This document shows positions 22,308 to 34,477 of a stretch of 64,000 nt of DNA, piece by piece. This stretch comes from Cadophora sp. MPI-SDFR-AT-0126 (Eukaryota; Ascomycota; Leotiomycetes; Helotiales; Ploettnerulaceae): contig JAGMVK010000005.1 in NCBI GenBank assembly GCA_020747065.1, forward strand, positions 2,356,001 through 2,420,000, in the 5' to 3' direction. Position numbers and translations under genes: made by a program. The stretch's first letter is position 1. Each line of letters opens with the position of its first letter. The notes beneath the pieces are model-generated. The model saw only the letters and a list, made by a program, of their open reading frames with translations. It searched no databases and was not told the origin of the DNA.

Positions 22308-23452
22308 GCATCAAAAACCGATCAAAGCGTTTGACTCGCACTCTTTACCTAATTTTGTGCACACGCATCCAGTACAGATCAAAACACAATCGCGACTTCC
22401 GTAACATCATGTGAAATTCTCAAGCATTGGTCCAGAATTCCCCCCAAATTCCTCTTTAGCTGCCTGGGAACTCCTCGAGATTTATCAACATAAATCACGA
22501 ATAGATGAGTATCTCCGGACCTGACTTTGGTAAGTCATGTCGTAAAAGTAAGAGATGCAGTATCCTCTGTACACGAGGCAACAGCCACAAACTCCCTCAA
22601 CTATTTACAAGCTACTATTTCCTGTGTTCTTTCTTGGCTCAGCTAGTGGAGGTATGGCTTGAGATCTATCAAGTTCGAGCAGCCTGTTTACTACATGGGA
22701 TGGCTGCCACGGATCGGAGGATTAATCAATGATGAGAACCTTCGGTCGCTGCTGTGCTATCTTCTGTTGGCCACTCCAGCGGTTGATGGTATTTTTGAAC
22801 CTCGTATTATTGTATGATTGAAGAAGAAGAACAAAACTTCCAGCCACTGACTCTGTTGGCGTCGAACTCATATGGATGGATTGAACATATTTTTACGAGT
22901 AAGTCTTACCGGGAAAAGGTAGCCGACTTGAGTCGGATTTCATCATCTCCTGTGGACCCATTCGTCGGGAAGCGGCCGCAAGATGAATGGACGCCACGAC
23001 ACTTGAGTGATGCATGATGACGCAGCCATCGAACCAGTCAGGGGCTGCTCAGGGCTGGAGAATAGCGGGCAGAGAAGTCAGGGTCCAAGGCTAAAACTTA
23101 ATAATTAAACCCAATCAAGCAGCTGCTCTGCCTCATTTATAGGGCATCATGCGAAGTGTTGACGCTTTAGCTTTGTCTGAATAAGGTTACCGCTGTCATG
23201 TCAAGGCAAGCAGCCAAGCGCTACCGTCTCCCCAGATCCGTCCCTCGATACTCTCCCCTGTTCTGCTCGTGAGCCTCATCTCGTCGCGTGCCTGGCATCA
23301 ACTACAGCTCAGCCATCGTGTCGCTACTGGACATGCCCATGCCCTGACCCTGATAGTCGATGACATCGGCGGCGTCGGCCATGGAAGTCTAATTCGTGCT
23401 GACGAACCTCCTGTCCACAACTCGACTGGACTCAACACGCAACGCCCATGCT
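22308..23452. other. Intergenic region / promoter of histidine kinase
   Basis: About 1.1 kb with no supported gene. An upstream exon of the histidine kinase may lie near its right end, since the start of that gene is uncertain. Confidence 0.4.
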
Positions 23453-26400
23453 ATGTTTATGTGTCTCCTGGATTGGGTATGGTCTGGTTGCAAACGTGTG
23501 AAGGAAGCCGAAGGCATAGGCGCAGGAGACGGCAGTATGCGCGCTGCTGCTGCTCCTGCTAATGCTAGCCAGGATCAACAGCATCAACCACAAGCGCATA
23601 CACAAGGCCAGGAGACTGAATACCAAGGCCAGGATTTTCCAACCCAACAAGGAACTCAGGCCGAGAACCTTGTCCCGGTCACCTCCTCGAAGACCGAAGT
23701 TGCAATAGATACACCAGCCCCTTCTGGTGCCTCGCAAACATCTCCCCCAAATCCCAAACCTCAGCTTTCACCTCTCGATGAAGAGGACTGGTCCTTACTA
23801 ATACCAGACTCTGAACATGTACGTTTTTTCAGAGAGGTTGACTGGGCTGCTACTTTCTTAGGTCCCATTTCACAATGGGACCATGCTCTACGGCTTCATA
23901 CTTTCACTGTACTCGCAGACTCGAGAGCAGCATGTGTCTACTGGTAAGAAACATAAATGGCTACTAAAACAATATCTGACTTGTTATCCAGGGGGCCGCA
24001 CAGAGTTGCTATATATAATGAAGCATTCGTTCCTTTAGCCGGCAAGACCCATCCCATGCTGATGGGCGCGACCTTCAAACAAGGATTTCCCGAGATATGG
24101 CAGCATTTCGAACAAGTCTTCAACCTTGCAGAATCCACTGGCCAGGCCTCCATCGTAAACGATATGGAGATGTTTGTGGAGCGGAATAATTTTGTCGAGG
24201 AAGCTTTTTTCAACGGCAATGTAATACCACTTCGGGGCGATACTGGTAAAATAGAGGGATTCTATAATGGCGTTCACGAAGTTACGAGGGCGAAAGTCAA
24301 CGAGAGACGACGAGTTATGCTGAACAAATTACATATACCATCAGTCGAAGATAAGAGAAGGCTAGCGAGCCATGTCATTCCGATGTTGAAAGAAAACCCA
24401 TGGGATTTTCCCATGGCGTTACTTTACAAAGCAGACGACACTACGCCCGGATCATGCCCTCTGATATTGAGGGGCAACATTGGATTTCCGGAAGATCATC
24501 CTTTAGCTATCGAGGCTGCCGATATAAGCAGCGATGCCGGACTCATGCCGCTCTTGCGGAAGGCTAGGTGGAGGATGCTCACTGTGCCTATTGATGAGTC
24601 CTTTGCTGGTGTCAAATGGAGTGGATTTGGAGAGCCAAGCAGACACATAACGATTCTCCCTATTTCTGAACCCGGGCGGCTGTATGGCTTTCTAATCGTT
24701 GGAGCCAACCCTCGGAGACCATTTGATGAAGATTACGACCAATTCATGCAAGATCTAGGGTCTAAAATATCATCCATAGCAAGCGCTATTTTGAATGCAG
24801 AAGAGACTCGGAAGCGAGAAGCGAGCCTTCAAAGAGAGCTTGCCGATCGTATGAGGCAGATTCGCTACATGGCTGAGAATGCCTCGGTAGGAATGCAGTA
24901 TATTGCTGTTGAGGGAAGACTAATCTGGGCGAATGAGGAATACTATCGACTGACAGATCATCCTCGGGGAGAAGAGTCTCAGTATCCTCTTTCATTCATG
25001 GATGTATTCATCGAAGAAGACCAACCGAAAGCTATGGACAACTGGAAGCGTCTAGTCCAAGGAGAATCGAGTATCTCAACCGAGATGCGCCTTAAGCGAC
25101 TGTTCAACCCGCCATCTGGTGACCCAGAGCCTGCAATTGTGCTTATACATTCTTTCCGGGTAGTTGAAGAGGGAAAACTAAAATCTCTCATGGCTTTCAC
25201 TACCGATGTCTCCGCTTTCAAATGGGCAGAAGCATCCGAAGCCCGCAAAGCCGCTGCCGCGCAGGAAGCAAAACGGCAACAGGAAGAGTTCATTGATTTT
25301 GTCTCTCATGAATTACGAAACCCTCTCTCGGCAATATTCCAACTGGCAGAAACAATTATTACTTCTTTTCCGATCCCAGATGGAAAGCAGCTCACCCAAC
25401 CTGATCTCGTCGATGCTTTGACCGGGAACATTGATAACGCCAAGACAATCCTGATGTGCGCGAAGCATCAAAAGAGGATTGTAGACGACGTATTGACGCT
25501 CTCCAAGCTAGAATACACGATGCTATCTGTCTCCCCATTGCCGGTTCAAGTCCCTGAGCTAGTAGACAAGTGGATGAAAATGTTCGAGTCTCAGCTGCTC
25601 TCGCATGATATCACTAGCACAATCAAAGCTCATCCTTCCCTTGACAGCCACAACGATGATTGGATACTTTGCGATGAGTCTCGAGTGCAACAGATCTTCA
25701 TCAATTTGATGACAAATGCGATCAAATTCACGAAGGCAGAAAGCAGGCGCAAGATTGTAGTTGAGTACGGAGTAACAGCTTCTAGTCCACGGGACTCGTT
25801 TTCCAAGGATATCAAGTGGGCTCCCAATCATCGGGAAGTGGAAGATTTAACAGAACACCCGGAATGGGGCCTTGGCGAACCTTTATACTTTACCATTTCT
25901 GTCACTGACACGGGTATTGGGATGACGAGTGAGGAGATTAAGAAGCTTTTCGGTCGTTTCAAACAAGCCAACGCTAGAACGTCAATCAAATACGGCGGAT
26001 CGGTTAGTACTCCCTCATCTTGTCCTCACTGAATAACAACAAGATCTTGGCTGCCACGCACTTGCCAACCGAGAACCATCTTGCAAAACCCTCGAATCTG
26101 ATGCTGATGAATCAACTCTAGGGGCTTGGCCTATTTCTGTCCGGAAGACTTGCCGAAAAACAATCTGGTGAGATTGGCGTATCTTCTCAAACAGGACAGG
26201 GCAGCACTTTCGCATTCTATGTCAAGTCACGGCGCACCGAAAAGCATGGCGTATCGACACCTGACAAAGTCCAGCTTTCTCTTCCTGTTCGCTCACGATC
26301 AATGTCGTTGGCATTCCAAATCCCAGCCGTCGATTTCAACAAGATTCACGTCCTGCTCGTGGAAGACAACCTTGTCAATCAGAAGATCGTACAAAAGCAG

Positions 26401-26843
26401 CTACTCAAAGCCGGATGCGTCGTTTATGTGGCGAATCACGGCCTAGAGGCCCTGGATATGTTGCGTGAGAGTGATATATGGTTCGAGAAGCCTACTGAAT
26501 CGAAGCACCTCGATATAATCTTAATGGACTGGCAAATGCCTGTGATGGACGGACTGACATGCAGTCGAGAGATTCGGAAGCTCGAGACCGAGAAGAAGAT
26601 TACGCGACATGTTGAGATCATCGCCACGACTGCGAATGCGAGGGATGAGCAGATCGAGACGGCGATTGCGAGTGGAATCGTAAGTGAACACAAGCTTGTA
26701 GACAATACGTTGGCTAATACTCGCAGGATTCCGTCATATCAAAGCCATTCATGGTAAGTGACCTACTCATCAAGATGAAAGAGCGACTCAGCATCGCATC
26801 ATCGGAGAGACAAAATACAGCGGGCTATTCATTTTGGGAGTAA
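23453..26843 (+). CDS. Hybrid sensor histidine kinase
   Basis: Exons 23453..23943, 23992..26002, 26122..26679 and 26727..26843 encode 1058 aa. A later in-frame Met at 23537 gives 1030 aa and is used for the residue numbers here. Order: Gln/Pro-rich leader; an N-terminal PAS-like sensor region (WAATFLGPISQWDHALRLH, GKTHPMLMG); a second PAS-like segment (MAENASVGMQYI); HisKA with phosphoacceptor His575 in FVSHELRNPLSA; and an ATPase domain with LMTNAIKFTK (N box), DTGIGM (G1) and GGSGLGLFLS (G2, restored by splicing). Last is a receiver domain (VLLVEDNLVNQ, Asp942 in LMDWQMPVMDG, and SKPF from the last exon). Such proteins feed the Ypd1-Ssk1/Skn7 relay in fungi. The stimulus is unknown and no membrane segment is seen, so it is probably cytosolic. 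Confidence 0.88.
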
Positions 26844-27697
26844 GCGAGCCCATGATTCGACATGATTCGACAGACATACAATATGAGACGAAAATATCGA
26901 AGAACGCAATTTTTGGCATTTCCGGAGGCACATCTGCATTGGATCGAGGCGTTAGGGTATCAATCTATCATAGATCCAGGCTGGATAGATCAACTGATAC
27001 AGGTTACATTTGGTTGACGAATTGTTTCTGCGGAGGTTCATGTAGATCGTTATTTAGACCAGTATTCGGTCATTCGATAGAAGGCTAGTATTGTGCGGCG
27101 GGCATATATGGTGAAATGCACTGGATGGAGTACACCGATGGCGTTGCATACCATTCCTTTTGGCTATCCCTGCCGTCTTCTCAATTTTTTGCTCGTGTGG
27201 CACATCTCAAGTGAGCTATTATCCGTTTCGCGATCTCCCGTCTTCCTGTTTGTTTGTTTTTGTTTCTCTTAGTCCTCCTTCTGTTTTTGGTCTACAAGGT
27301 TTGCAACTAAAGTTTGATTGTTGTGAGGCGACTTGGAATTTGCCGCTTTCAAACCCCTTTTCTGTGCAAACGGGCAATCGAATATCAACAAGAACATCTG
27401 CTAGCAGCGAAGCAGATGTCTGCGTCTGCCAGAGTCTCGAAGTATCAATTGAGTCCTGACTAGTCTAGTCCAGCCGAGCCAGTGCACGGTCTGAAGCATC
27501 ACATCCATGCGAAAGGTTTCAATTGGCTATCCGAACGACATTGAACCTCGAACGGTTTCACATCAGAAACAAGCCATTAGCTACCTCGGACCGTCTTCTT
27601 TGGCAAAAAAGCTTAACTTTATCTCATCCCACCATGGAGAGCTCTTCCTCATCTTCTCGAGCAAAAGTCGATCCTTTTTCTTTTAACAACGAACATC
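26844..27697. other. Intergenic region
   Basis: An 854-nt region between two plus-strand genes. An ATG at 27634 opens a frame that overlaps the next gene's start out of frame (see findings). No other feature is seen. Confidence 0.45.
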
Positions 27698-29119
27698 ATG
27701 ATATTTCAAGACCGCCAAGAGACGACAGTTGCTTTAAGCTGCGCAGCAGCTCTAATACTCATATGGATATCTCTATACAATATCCGCGGCCCAGGACTCT
27801 TCTATGAGCCCCAACCAAGCCTCGAACTCCAAGAAGGCGAAGACGCTGTGTTCCTCAGACATGCCATGAATGTTGAATTCCCATCTCCAATAGACTACAC
27901 GCCCATCCGCTCAGTTTGCACCCAAGATCCATCCAACTTCCGCCCCGGCCTCCTCTTCAGCTGCGAAGAACAACACGGCGGCGTAGGTATGGTACGCAAC
28001 CAAATCCTAAAATGCATCCGCTACGCCATCCACGGTGGCGGCGCCCTAGTCATCCCCTCAATGGCAAAGCGCAACCCAAAAGACATCTCCGACATCGAAA
28101 CCAGCAACGAAGTGCCCCTAGAATACCTCTTCGACCGCGAAACATTCATCACGCATCTAACAAACGCATGTCCAGGCATGCGCCTCTACAACCACGCATC
28201 GGATTTCCCAGCGTACGAGAATCGAGCGCCGGAGCCGCTACAGCTCGTAGGCGATCAATTCGAGCTGAACCACCCTCGAACCGGCCTCTCTGACCCGCTA
28301 TCCTGGCGCTCGTCCTTCGACTCCTGGCTCGTTGGTCAGAATGTCGAGATTTCTACTGCTAAGCCGGTACACGTCCAGATCGGGCAAGCATACCTCGAAT
28401 ATCCCGTGCACAACGACAGTCTCTCCTTCTCCTCCGAATTCGGCAAACTGCTCTCCTTCCGCGCCGATACCCGCGCCCTCGCTGCTCGTGTTCTCCTCTC
28501 TCTGAATCAGAAATTCGAACTGGGTGTCGATCCGGAGAGGCCGATCAACGAGAAGAGTTTCTTCGGCGCGCACTTGAGATTGGAGAAGGATGCTGTCGAA
28601 GCGTGGAGTCCGGAGGAGGGATGGAGATTTTCGCGGATGGAAGATCAGTTTGCGGAGGTGTGGCGGGAGATTAGAAGAAGGGAGGAGGCGGTGAAGGTCG
28701 TGTATGTGGCTTGTGGGGATCAATCGATCGTGGATACCTTTGCTGAGTATATCTCCACAAAGCTCGAGGAAGAAGGGAAAGAGGAGGAGATGAGTATCAG
28801 TGTGGTAACGAAATACACGTTATTGTCCGGCCATGATCTAGCGCGCTTGAATGCTCTGACATTCGATCAGCAGGCGCTGGTGGATTTCCTGATTATGTTC
28901 AAGGCGGGGTTCTTCGTCGGGGTGGCGCATAGTAGTTTCCCGTGGACGGTGGCGCTGAGGAGGCATGAGTTGAGTGTTTTCAGAGAGGATGAGGGCAGGC
29001 CGGATGGCGGGTATGCGAATCTGGGGAGTGATATACTGAGAGATGAGTTGAGTGTTATTGTGGGGATGAGGAGGGATTATCCGTATGTTGATCCGTTTGA
29101 GTGGGGGCTCTGGCCGTGA
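27698..29119 (+). CDS. Type II membrane protein, O-fucosyltransferase-like
   Basis: A single-exon 473-aa protein. After a short cytosolic tail, residues 10-30 (VALSCAAALILIWISLYNI) form one membrane anchor, giving a Golgi-type type II topology. The lumenal part carries FSCEEQHGGVGMVRNQ near 90 and FFGAHLRLEKDA with His292 and Arg294. The latter resembles the HxRxExD motif of GDP-fucose protein O-fucosyltransferases. A late HSSFPW fits the family's conserved HSS-type loop. I infer a glycosyltransferase acting in the secretory pathway. The donor and acceptor are unknown, and overall similarity to animal or plant POFUT is expected to be low. The 3' third of the gene has different codon use from the 5' third (GA-rich versus CA/CT-rich), without a frame break. 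Confidence 0.65.
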   Translation: MIFQDRQETTVALSCAAALILIWISLYNIRGPGLFYEPQPSLELQEGEDAVFLRHAMNVEFPSPIDYTPIRSVCTQDPSNFRPGLLFSCEEQHGGVGMVRNQILKCIRYAIHGGGALVIPSMAKRNPKDISDIETSNEVPLEYLFDRETFITHLTNACPGMRLYNHASDFPAYENRAPEPLQLVGDQFELNHPRTGLSDPLSWRSSFDSWLVGQNVEISTAKPVHVQIGQAYLEYPVHNDSLSFSSEFGKLLSFRADTRALAARVLLSLNQKFELGVDPERPINEKSFFGAHLRLEKDAVEAWSPEEGWRFSRMEDQFAEVWREIRRREEAVKVVYVACGDQSIVDTFAEYISTKLEEEGKEEEMSISVVTKYTLLSGHDLARLNALTFDQQALVDFLIMFKAGFFVGVAHSSFPWTVALRRHELSVFREDEGRPDGGYANLGSDILRDELSVIVGMRRDYPYVDPFEWGLWP

Positions 29120-30225
29120 AGTGGGCTCCTGGTCCTTCCAGGAAGGAGAAACAGAGCTAGGAGAGCTCTCACTGTACCACAGAGTATTGGGAATGTCGAT
29201 AAGGGCAGAAGGAGACAATGGCGGTGCTCAGTCAGAGGATTCAAATTCTTCACCAAAGGACACTGGGCAGCCCATCTCCACGACATTCCCCACCTAGGTC
29301 GATGCTTCGGCGGCTCTGATAACGACGAATGGGATCTGAGCACAACTGCACCTTGCCCCCTACCCTTTGCACACTACCTACACTTCTTATTAGTCAGCTC
29401 TCCAGACGACAGACAATTTGAAGTACGATAATATCCAGTCGCAGCCATTGGTGCATATCATGCATGGCACGCATTGAATGGCTTATTGGGAGACTGGGTG
29501 TGTATATGCTAGTAAAAAAATATGCAGCATACAAGATGGGGGAATTCAGAGGGGACACGGATACAATGATTATGCCGTGGGATGGTGGAGTGGTGGAGTG
29601 GTTCAGGCCCGGGGGGAGGGTGGTGCTGGTAACTGAAGGACTGAAAGCTGGGGAGTGAAGTTTTTTGGGGAGTGTATGTGTGTGTAATCTCCAGTTACCT
29701 GAGCAGAGGGCATAGCACAGACAGGCTTCCAGAACCTTCTCTGCTACCCATGAAGTAGTATCAAGAAGAAATGGAGAATAAAGCTTTTGTTGATGCACAA
29801 CTATTTTGACGAGGTTTTAGCGAGGGAAAATAACCTGGCACTTACAGGCTTCGCTCGCTAAAATTAAGCTCCCTAGCGCCTGAACATGAAAGAGTTTCAG
29901 GCTTACTGAGGCCATGATTCCAGGGCCAATGCAACGATACTTCGACCACCTCTATAAAGACACCAATTTACATGCACTGTGCTGCAGTGCGAATGCAATG
30001 TAGCCTCAATTGTTCCGTCCCGCTGCTGTGGATAGGCATCTTCATGACCTTCCTATCTCGATGCTTGATACCTCTTTCAGGATGAAGCTAGACCATATCA
30101 GTATTCGCGTAAGCATTGGCAGTCTGGGCATGTAGATTTGCGCTCCGCTTGCCTTAAATTTGACCTCAAAACATTTTTCTGTCCTCATCAACCATCACTC
30201 AACAATCGTCAAACCACCACCCACG
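29120..30225. other. Intergenic region with a small inverted repeat
   Basis: About 1.1 kb without a supported gene. It contains a perfect 10-bp inverted repeat at 29815..29824 and 29854..29863 and should hold the promoter of the wax-synthase-like gene. Confidence 0.45.
29815..29863. repeat. Inverted repeat, 10-bp perfect arms
   Basis: TTTTAGCGAG at 29815..29824 is the exact reverse complement of CTCGCTAAAA at 29854..29863, with a 29-nt loop. The role is unknown. Confidence 0.8.
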
Positions 30226-31573
30226 ATGTCGATCATATCAGCAACTCTGGACGACCGTCTGGATCCCGTCATCTACGCCTCGGTACAGCTGTTCCTCTCA
30301 GCCGCTGTGCTCGGCTTCACGGCTCCATCATCCTTCTTGCGCCATGCCGTCGTCCCCGTCTTGTTCGCCTGCTCGTACTCCTTTCTGATTTACGCGCGGG
30401 TGAACATTCCCCAGCCGTATGCCTCGATCGCAAGCTCGCTGCTATGGTGCTTCTTCCTCAGCTACATCTCGATGGCTATCCTCAGCGGATGGAGCTTCGA
30501 GGCCAAAGGACCAGCTTCACAGCTCGCTGCCAAGGAGAAAAAGGATGCTGACAATAAGCCACGTGATGAGGCGGCGAAAGTTGAGAAGAAGACCGGATCG
30601 GCTGGGGAACGAATCTGTTTTGGTTTCCGGAGCATCTTCTCGTTCAGAGATTGTGGAACTCCTTTCGAAGTCAAGAATGTTCCCCCTTTCATCTACAATG
30701 ACCCGAGTTTCGTCCCTTCGGCACCAGCATTTATCCTTCGATCGGCAGTGACGGCCATCATCTGCTACTTTGTCATCGACTTTATCGAGAGCCAACCGCC
30801 TCCTCCCAACGCCGCACAGATCTTCTCACTTGAGAAAGTCTCAGTCCTCAGGCGTCTTGGAGAGATCACTCAACAGGAAGCTCTCACCAGGATTGCCGCC
30901 TCATCCGGATTCTGGGTAGTTCTGAGCTCGTTGATGATGGGCTCTAGCTCCCTTGTCAACATCGTGTGCGTCTTATTGGGACTCAGCAAGGTGGAAAATT
31001 GCAAGTCGCTCCTTGGACCTATGTCCGAAGCCTACACTGTACGAGGGTTCTGGGGGTAAGCATTCATTGATCAGCCACCACTCTCGATTGCACCACTGAC
31101 AGATCCCAAATAGACACTCTTGGCATCAAGCAACCCGCAAGGTCTTCGCTACGCCCGCCAGCTACGCTGTGGACGAATGGTTCGTCTTCCAGCGCCACTC
31201 CCCACCAAACACGTACTCGACAGTTTTCGTCACGTTCTTCATGTCGGGACTCTTGCACGCCATGGCCGACTGGACGAACGGTATGGACTGGGAGATGTCT
31301 GGTGCTTTGAAGTTCTTCTATTTCCAAGCTGCGGGCATCGTGGTTGAGGATTTCGTTCAGCTCATCTACCGCCTGAGCAGTGGGAGGGATTTGAAGGATC
31401 CGCCTCGCTTGTGGACGAGAATGCTGGGTTATGTTTGGGTCGGCTTCTTCTTGCTGTTCTGGACGACTCCGGGTTGGTGTTATCCTTCTGTTGTGATGAA
31501 TTTGGGGACGAATCAAGGGAAGCTTATTCCTTATGACTTCAGCTATTTCAGGAAGTTTGCCAAGCAGCAGTAG
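30226..31573 (+). CDS. Wax-synthase-like MBOAT acyltransferase
   Basis: Exons 30226..31055 and 31114..31573 (58-nt intron) encode 429 aa. It is a polytopic membrane protein with about eight hydrophobic segments. Motifs typical of the fungal wax-synthase domain are GFWGHSWHQATRKVF at the splice junction and FVTFFMSGLLHAMADW, where His in SGLLHA is the likely catalytic residue. Family members transfer acyl groups to alcohols; fungal relatives occur in several secondary-metabolite clusters. A charged Lys/Glu-rich loop lies at about residues 100-130. It lies tail to tail with the GMC oxidoreductase gene. The start was chosen as the Met directly before the first hydrophobic segment. Confidence 0.85.
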
Positions 31574-31769
31574 TGAAGATAAGATATTTGTAGGATCAGA
31601 ATATGGTGAAAACTTTCGCCAAAGGAAAGTTATGTACCACCGTGGAACGAGTAGTGTATGTAGTTTGGAAAATGTACGATTTTTGGATTGCCATATCCTG
31701 ACCACTTAAATACAACATCCCCACCATTCTATAGCGTTGGGGCACCGCAAACGATATATCTTCACCAAC

Positions 31770-33832
31770 TCACAGTCCCCAATCCTCCAGAATCATACTT
31801 GCACCCTTCTCCCCGATCGCATAAACAGTAGCCTGAATATGCGCACTGATATGCAGTGGCATGATACTCGCATCCACAACCCTCAACCCCTTCACACCAT
31901 GAACCCTTAATCTCGAATCTACGACGCCAGCAATCTGACTTGGATGGTACCCAGCATCTCCACCATCTCCATCTGAACCAGCAGGTGGAGCTAGAGCTGG
32001 ACCCATCCCACACGTCCCAACAGGATGCCAATCCGTGATCGTGAAGTTCTGTACGAAGTCCGCAAAATCCTCCTCCTCTTCCTCATCTCCATCCCCTTTT
32101 CCTTTGATTTTCTCAGGCGGGAATACACGCTTCACAATAATCCCCTTCAACGGCTCCGTCCTCACAATCTTATCCGCAAACTTCTGCGCCCAACTCATAG
32201 TCCTGAGATCCACCTTCCCTCTAATACCCTGGTAATACTTGGGATCGATGACAGGCTTGTCATGGATCGTGGCTCTGGCTTTGGCTTTCCTTGAGGAATC
32301 TGAGGAGTTTGAGACTGGTGGGATATGGATCGAGCCGACGCTGAAAGGATATTGTAGCATCATCATCATGGTAGCGTATTTCTTGCCCGGATCAGACGTG
32401 TAATAGGGCGAGTAGTTACTAGTGTCGAAGTTGAACTCAACGTGTCCTAACTTCGATTCCGGTTCGAAACGTTCGCGGAGGATCTGTTGGTGGAGGAGAG
32501 AGTGGTCGGACTCTGAGATGTTTTGGGTGGGGAGTATACGCATGGATGGCATGATGGTGGGAGGGATGATGGTTGTGAGGGGGAGGTAGGCGATGCTTGA
32601 GGGGATTTGGGTAAGGGGACCGGTGGAGGACGTTGTAAATTCTTGCATGGCGGAGGCGAGGAGCTGTGGGGATTTGCGCAGGTCATCGAGTGTGGATATT
32701 TCGGGGGATATCTCGTAGATGGTCATTGTCACTGACCAGTATCAGCTCGCAAAATCTTTATCGAAATAGAATGAAGATGGAATGGGAACTCACTCATGTG
32801 CTCCTGAAGATTCTCGCCTACATTGATGTTTGGAACCTTAACCTCTATCCCGCCAGCACGAAGGATAGACGGGCTACCAATACCCGATAGCTCCAAGATC
32901 TGAGGCGATTGAACACTCCCCGCACACAAGATGACTTCTCGCGAAGCAGAGGCATGATACTGCTTGCCCGAATGGGTGAAGTGAGCACCAGTCGCAACCC
33001 ACTCACCATCCTTCCGTTCCAGAGTAATCTCTTCAACGGTAGCTTCAGTAAGGACAGTTAAATTTGGCCTTGAAGCAATAGGTTGATAGTACCCCTTCGC
33101 GGAATAACATCTCGTTCTAGTCCTCGGATCGACGGACGTGAGAGATGTCCAAGCTCCAACATTGGAGCCTCCGAAATGGTTCTTGTTGGTCTCGATGCCT
33201 AGGTTGTTAAGGGTAGCATGCCAGAATTGATGGGATGCACCGAACTCGTTGGAGTAAACAGAGTAGATGGGACCGTTGGTGCCATGGTTTGCGGGATTGT
33301 GAAATAATGAGTTTGAGACTTCCTCTGTGGGCGGGAGAAAAGTTTCGCTTTTCTTGAAGAAAGGCCTGTTCGATAATAAAGTCAAACGTTAAAATGCTAA
33401 TCCAGAGAGACATGATATGACTTACAACAAACCATCCCATCCCCACCCCTCGTTCCCCAATCTCTCCCACGCATCATAATCCTCCCTACACGCCCTATTC
33501 CACGTCATGAAATTCAACGCACTCGTCCCACCGAGCACCTTCCCCCTCGGCCAAGCTAGCTTCCGTCCATTCAGACCCTCTTGAGCAGTCGTCTCGAACT
33601 TCCAGTCATATTTACCTCCGAGACTTTCGCCGAAGCGACCAGGGATGTTGATTAGAGGTTCGTCGAAGGCTGAGGGCCCGGCTTCAAGGACGCCGATGCG
33701 GAGGGAGGGATTTGAGGAGAGGCGAGAGGCGAGGACGAGACCGGCTGTGCCGCCGCCGATTATGAGGAAGTCAAAGGGTTGCGAGGTAAAGGATTGGGGT
33801 TTTGTTGAGGAGAGGTCAGGTGCTGGGGCCAT
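31770..33832 (-). CDS. GMC-family FAD oxidoreductase
   Basis: Exons 33832..33426, 33365..32794 and 32731..31770 give 646 aa; the introns (60 and 62 nt) restore the frame exactly. The N-terminal FAD-binding motif is FLIIGGGTAGLVLASRL. GKVLGGTSALNFMTWNR and GSVQSPQILELSGIG are the two GMC signatures. The conserved catalytic His is in ITDWHPVGTCGMG, and the end has AHIQATVYAIGEKGA. Members oxidise alcohols, sugars, choline or aryl alcohols; the substrate here is unknown. There is no signal peptide, so it is probably intracellular. A Lys/Asp/Glu-rich insert before the catalytic segment (KGKGDGDEEEEEDF) is unusual. Confidence 0.9.
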
Positions 33833-34477
33833 TTTTCTGTGAAGAGTGGGGTTTGATGACCGTCAGTAGCACCTCTGTTTGATAGTAGGTTTTTGCGGCA
33901 AAGAGGATTAATTATGAGAAGCTTGAATGTGGACAAGCCTTTTTTGATGTTCTTATTATGCAGGGTGCTCGATGCGGGGTATCAAGAAAATATACCTCCG
34001 TACGATGGTGCTTCTCTAAGGCTGGCACCTGCAGGCATCCTCGCTTAATTGGGGATGGGCAAGGAAGTCAAAAAGTGCACTAGGGACAGAATAAAAAGTA
34101 TGTGTAGACCTGTGTTCCTACCAGAGTCAATTAACGTACCATAGCGTCAGAGGAGTGTACTCTTGGACCATTCTCGATGGACGCAATGATGCACTGGGCA
34201 ACGACACCCAGCGACCCACTAGATGATCATTGGCTGGTCAGACTTGCCGTATCTGGAAGTCTTCGGTGCCATGTTCCATCATCATCATCTGAAGCGAAAA
34301 GCCGGCGAATTTATTTTAGATGATTTTATTCAAGTACCTCAGCATCTATACTTTTACTCCAAATCTTACTCACCACACCTACCTCAAAGAAATAAAAAAT
34401 AAAAGTCAAAAACGCCAAACCTACCCAGCCCGCTAAATATCAGAAACAGGAGTAAGAAAAAGCGTAAGCGAGACCCC
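33833..34477. other. Intergenic region
   Basis: 645 nt between the GMC start and the end of the C2H2 gene. It should hold the GMC promoter and the 3' UTR of the zinc-finger gene. No gene seen. Confidence 0.45.
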
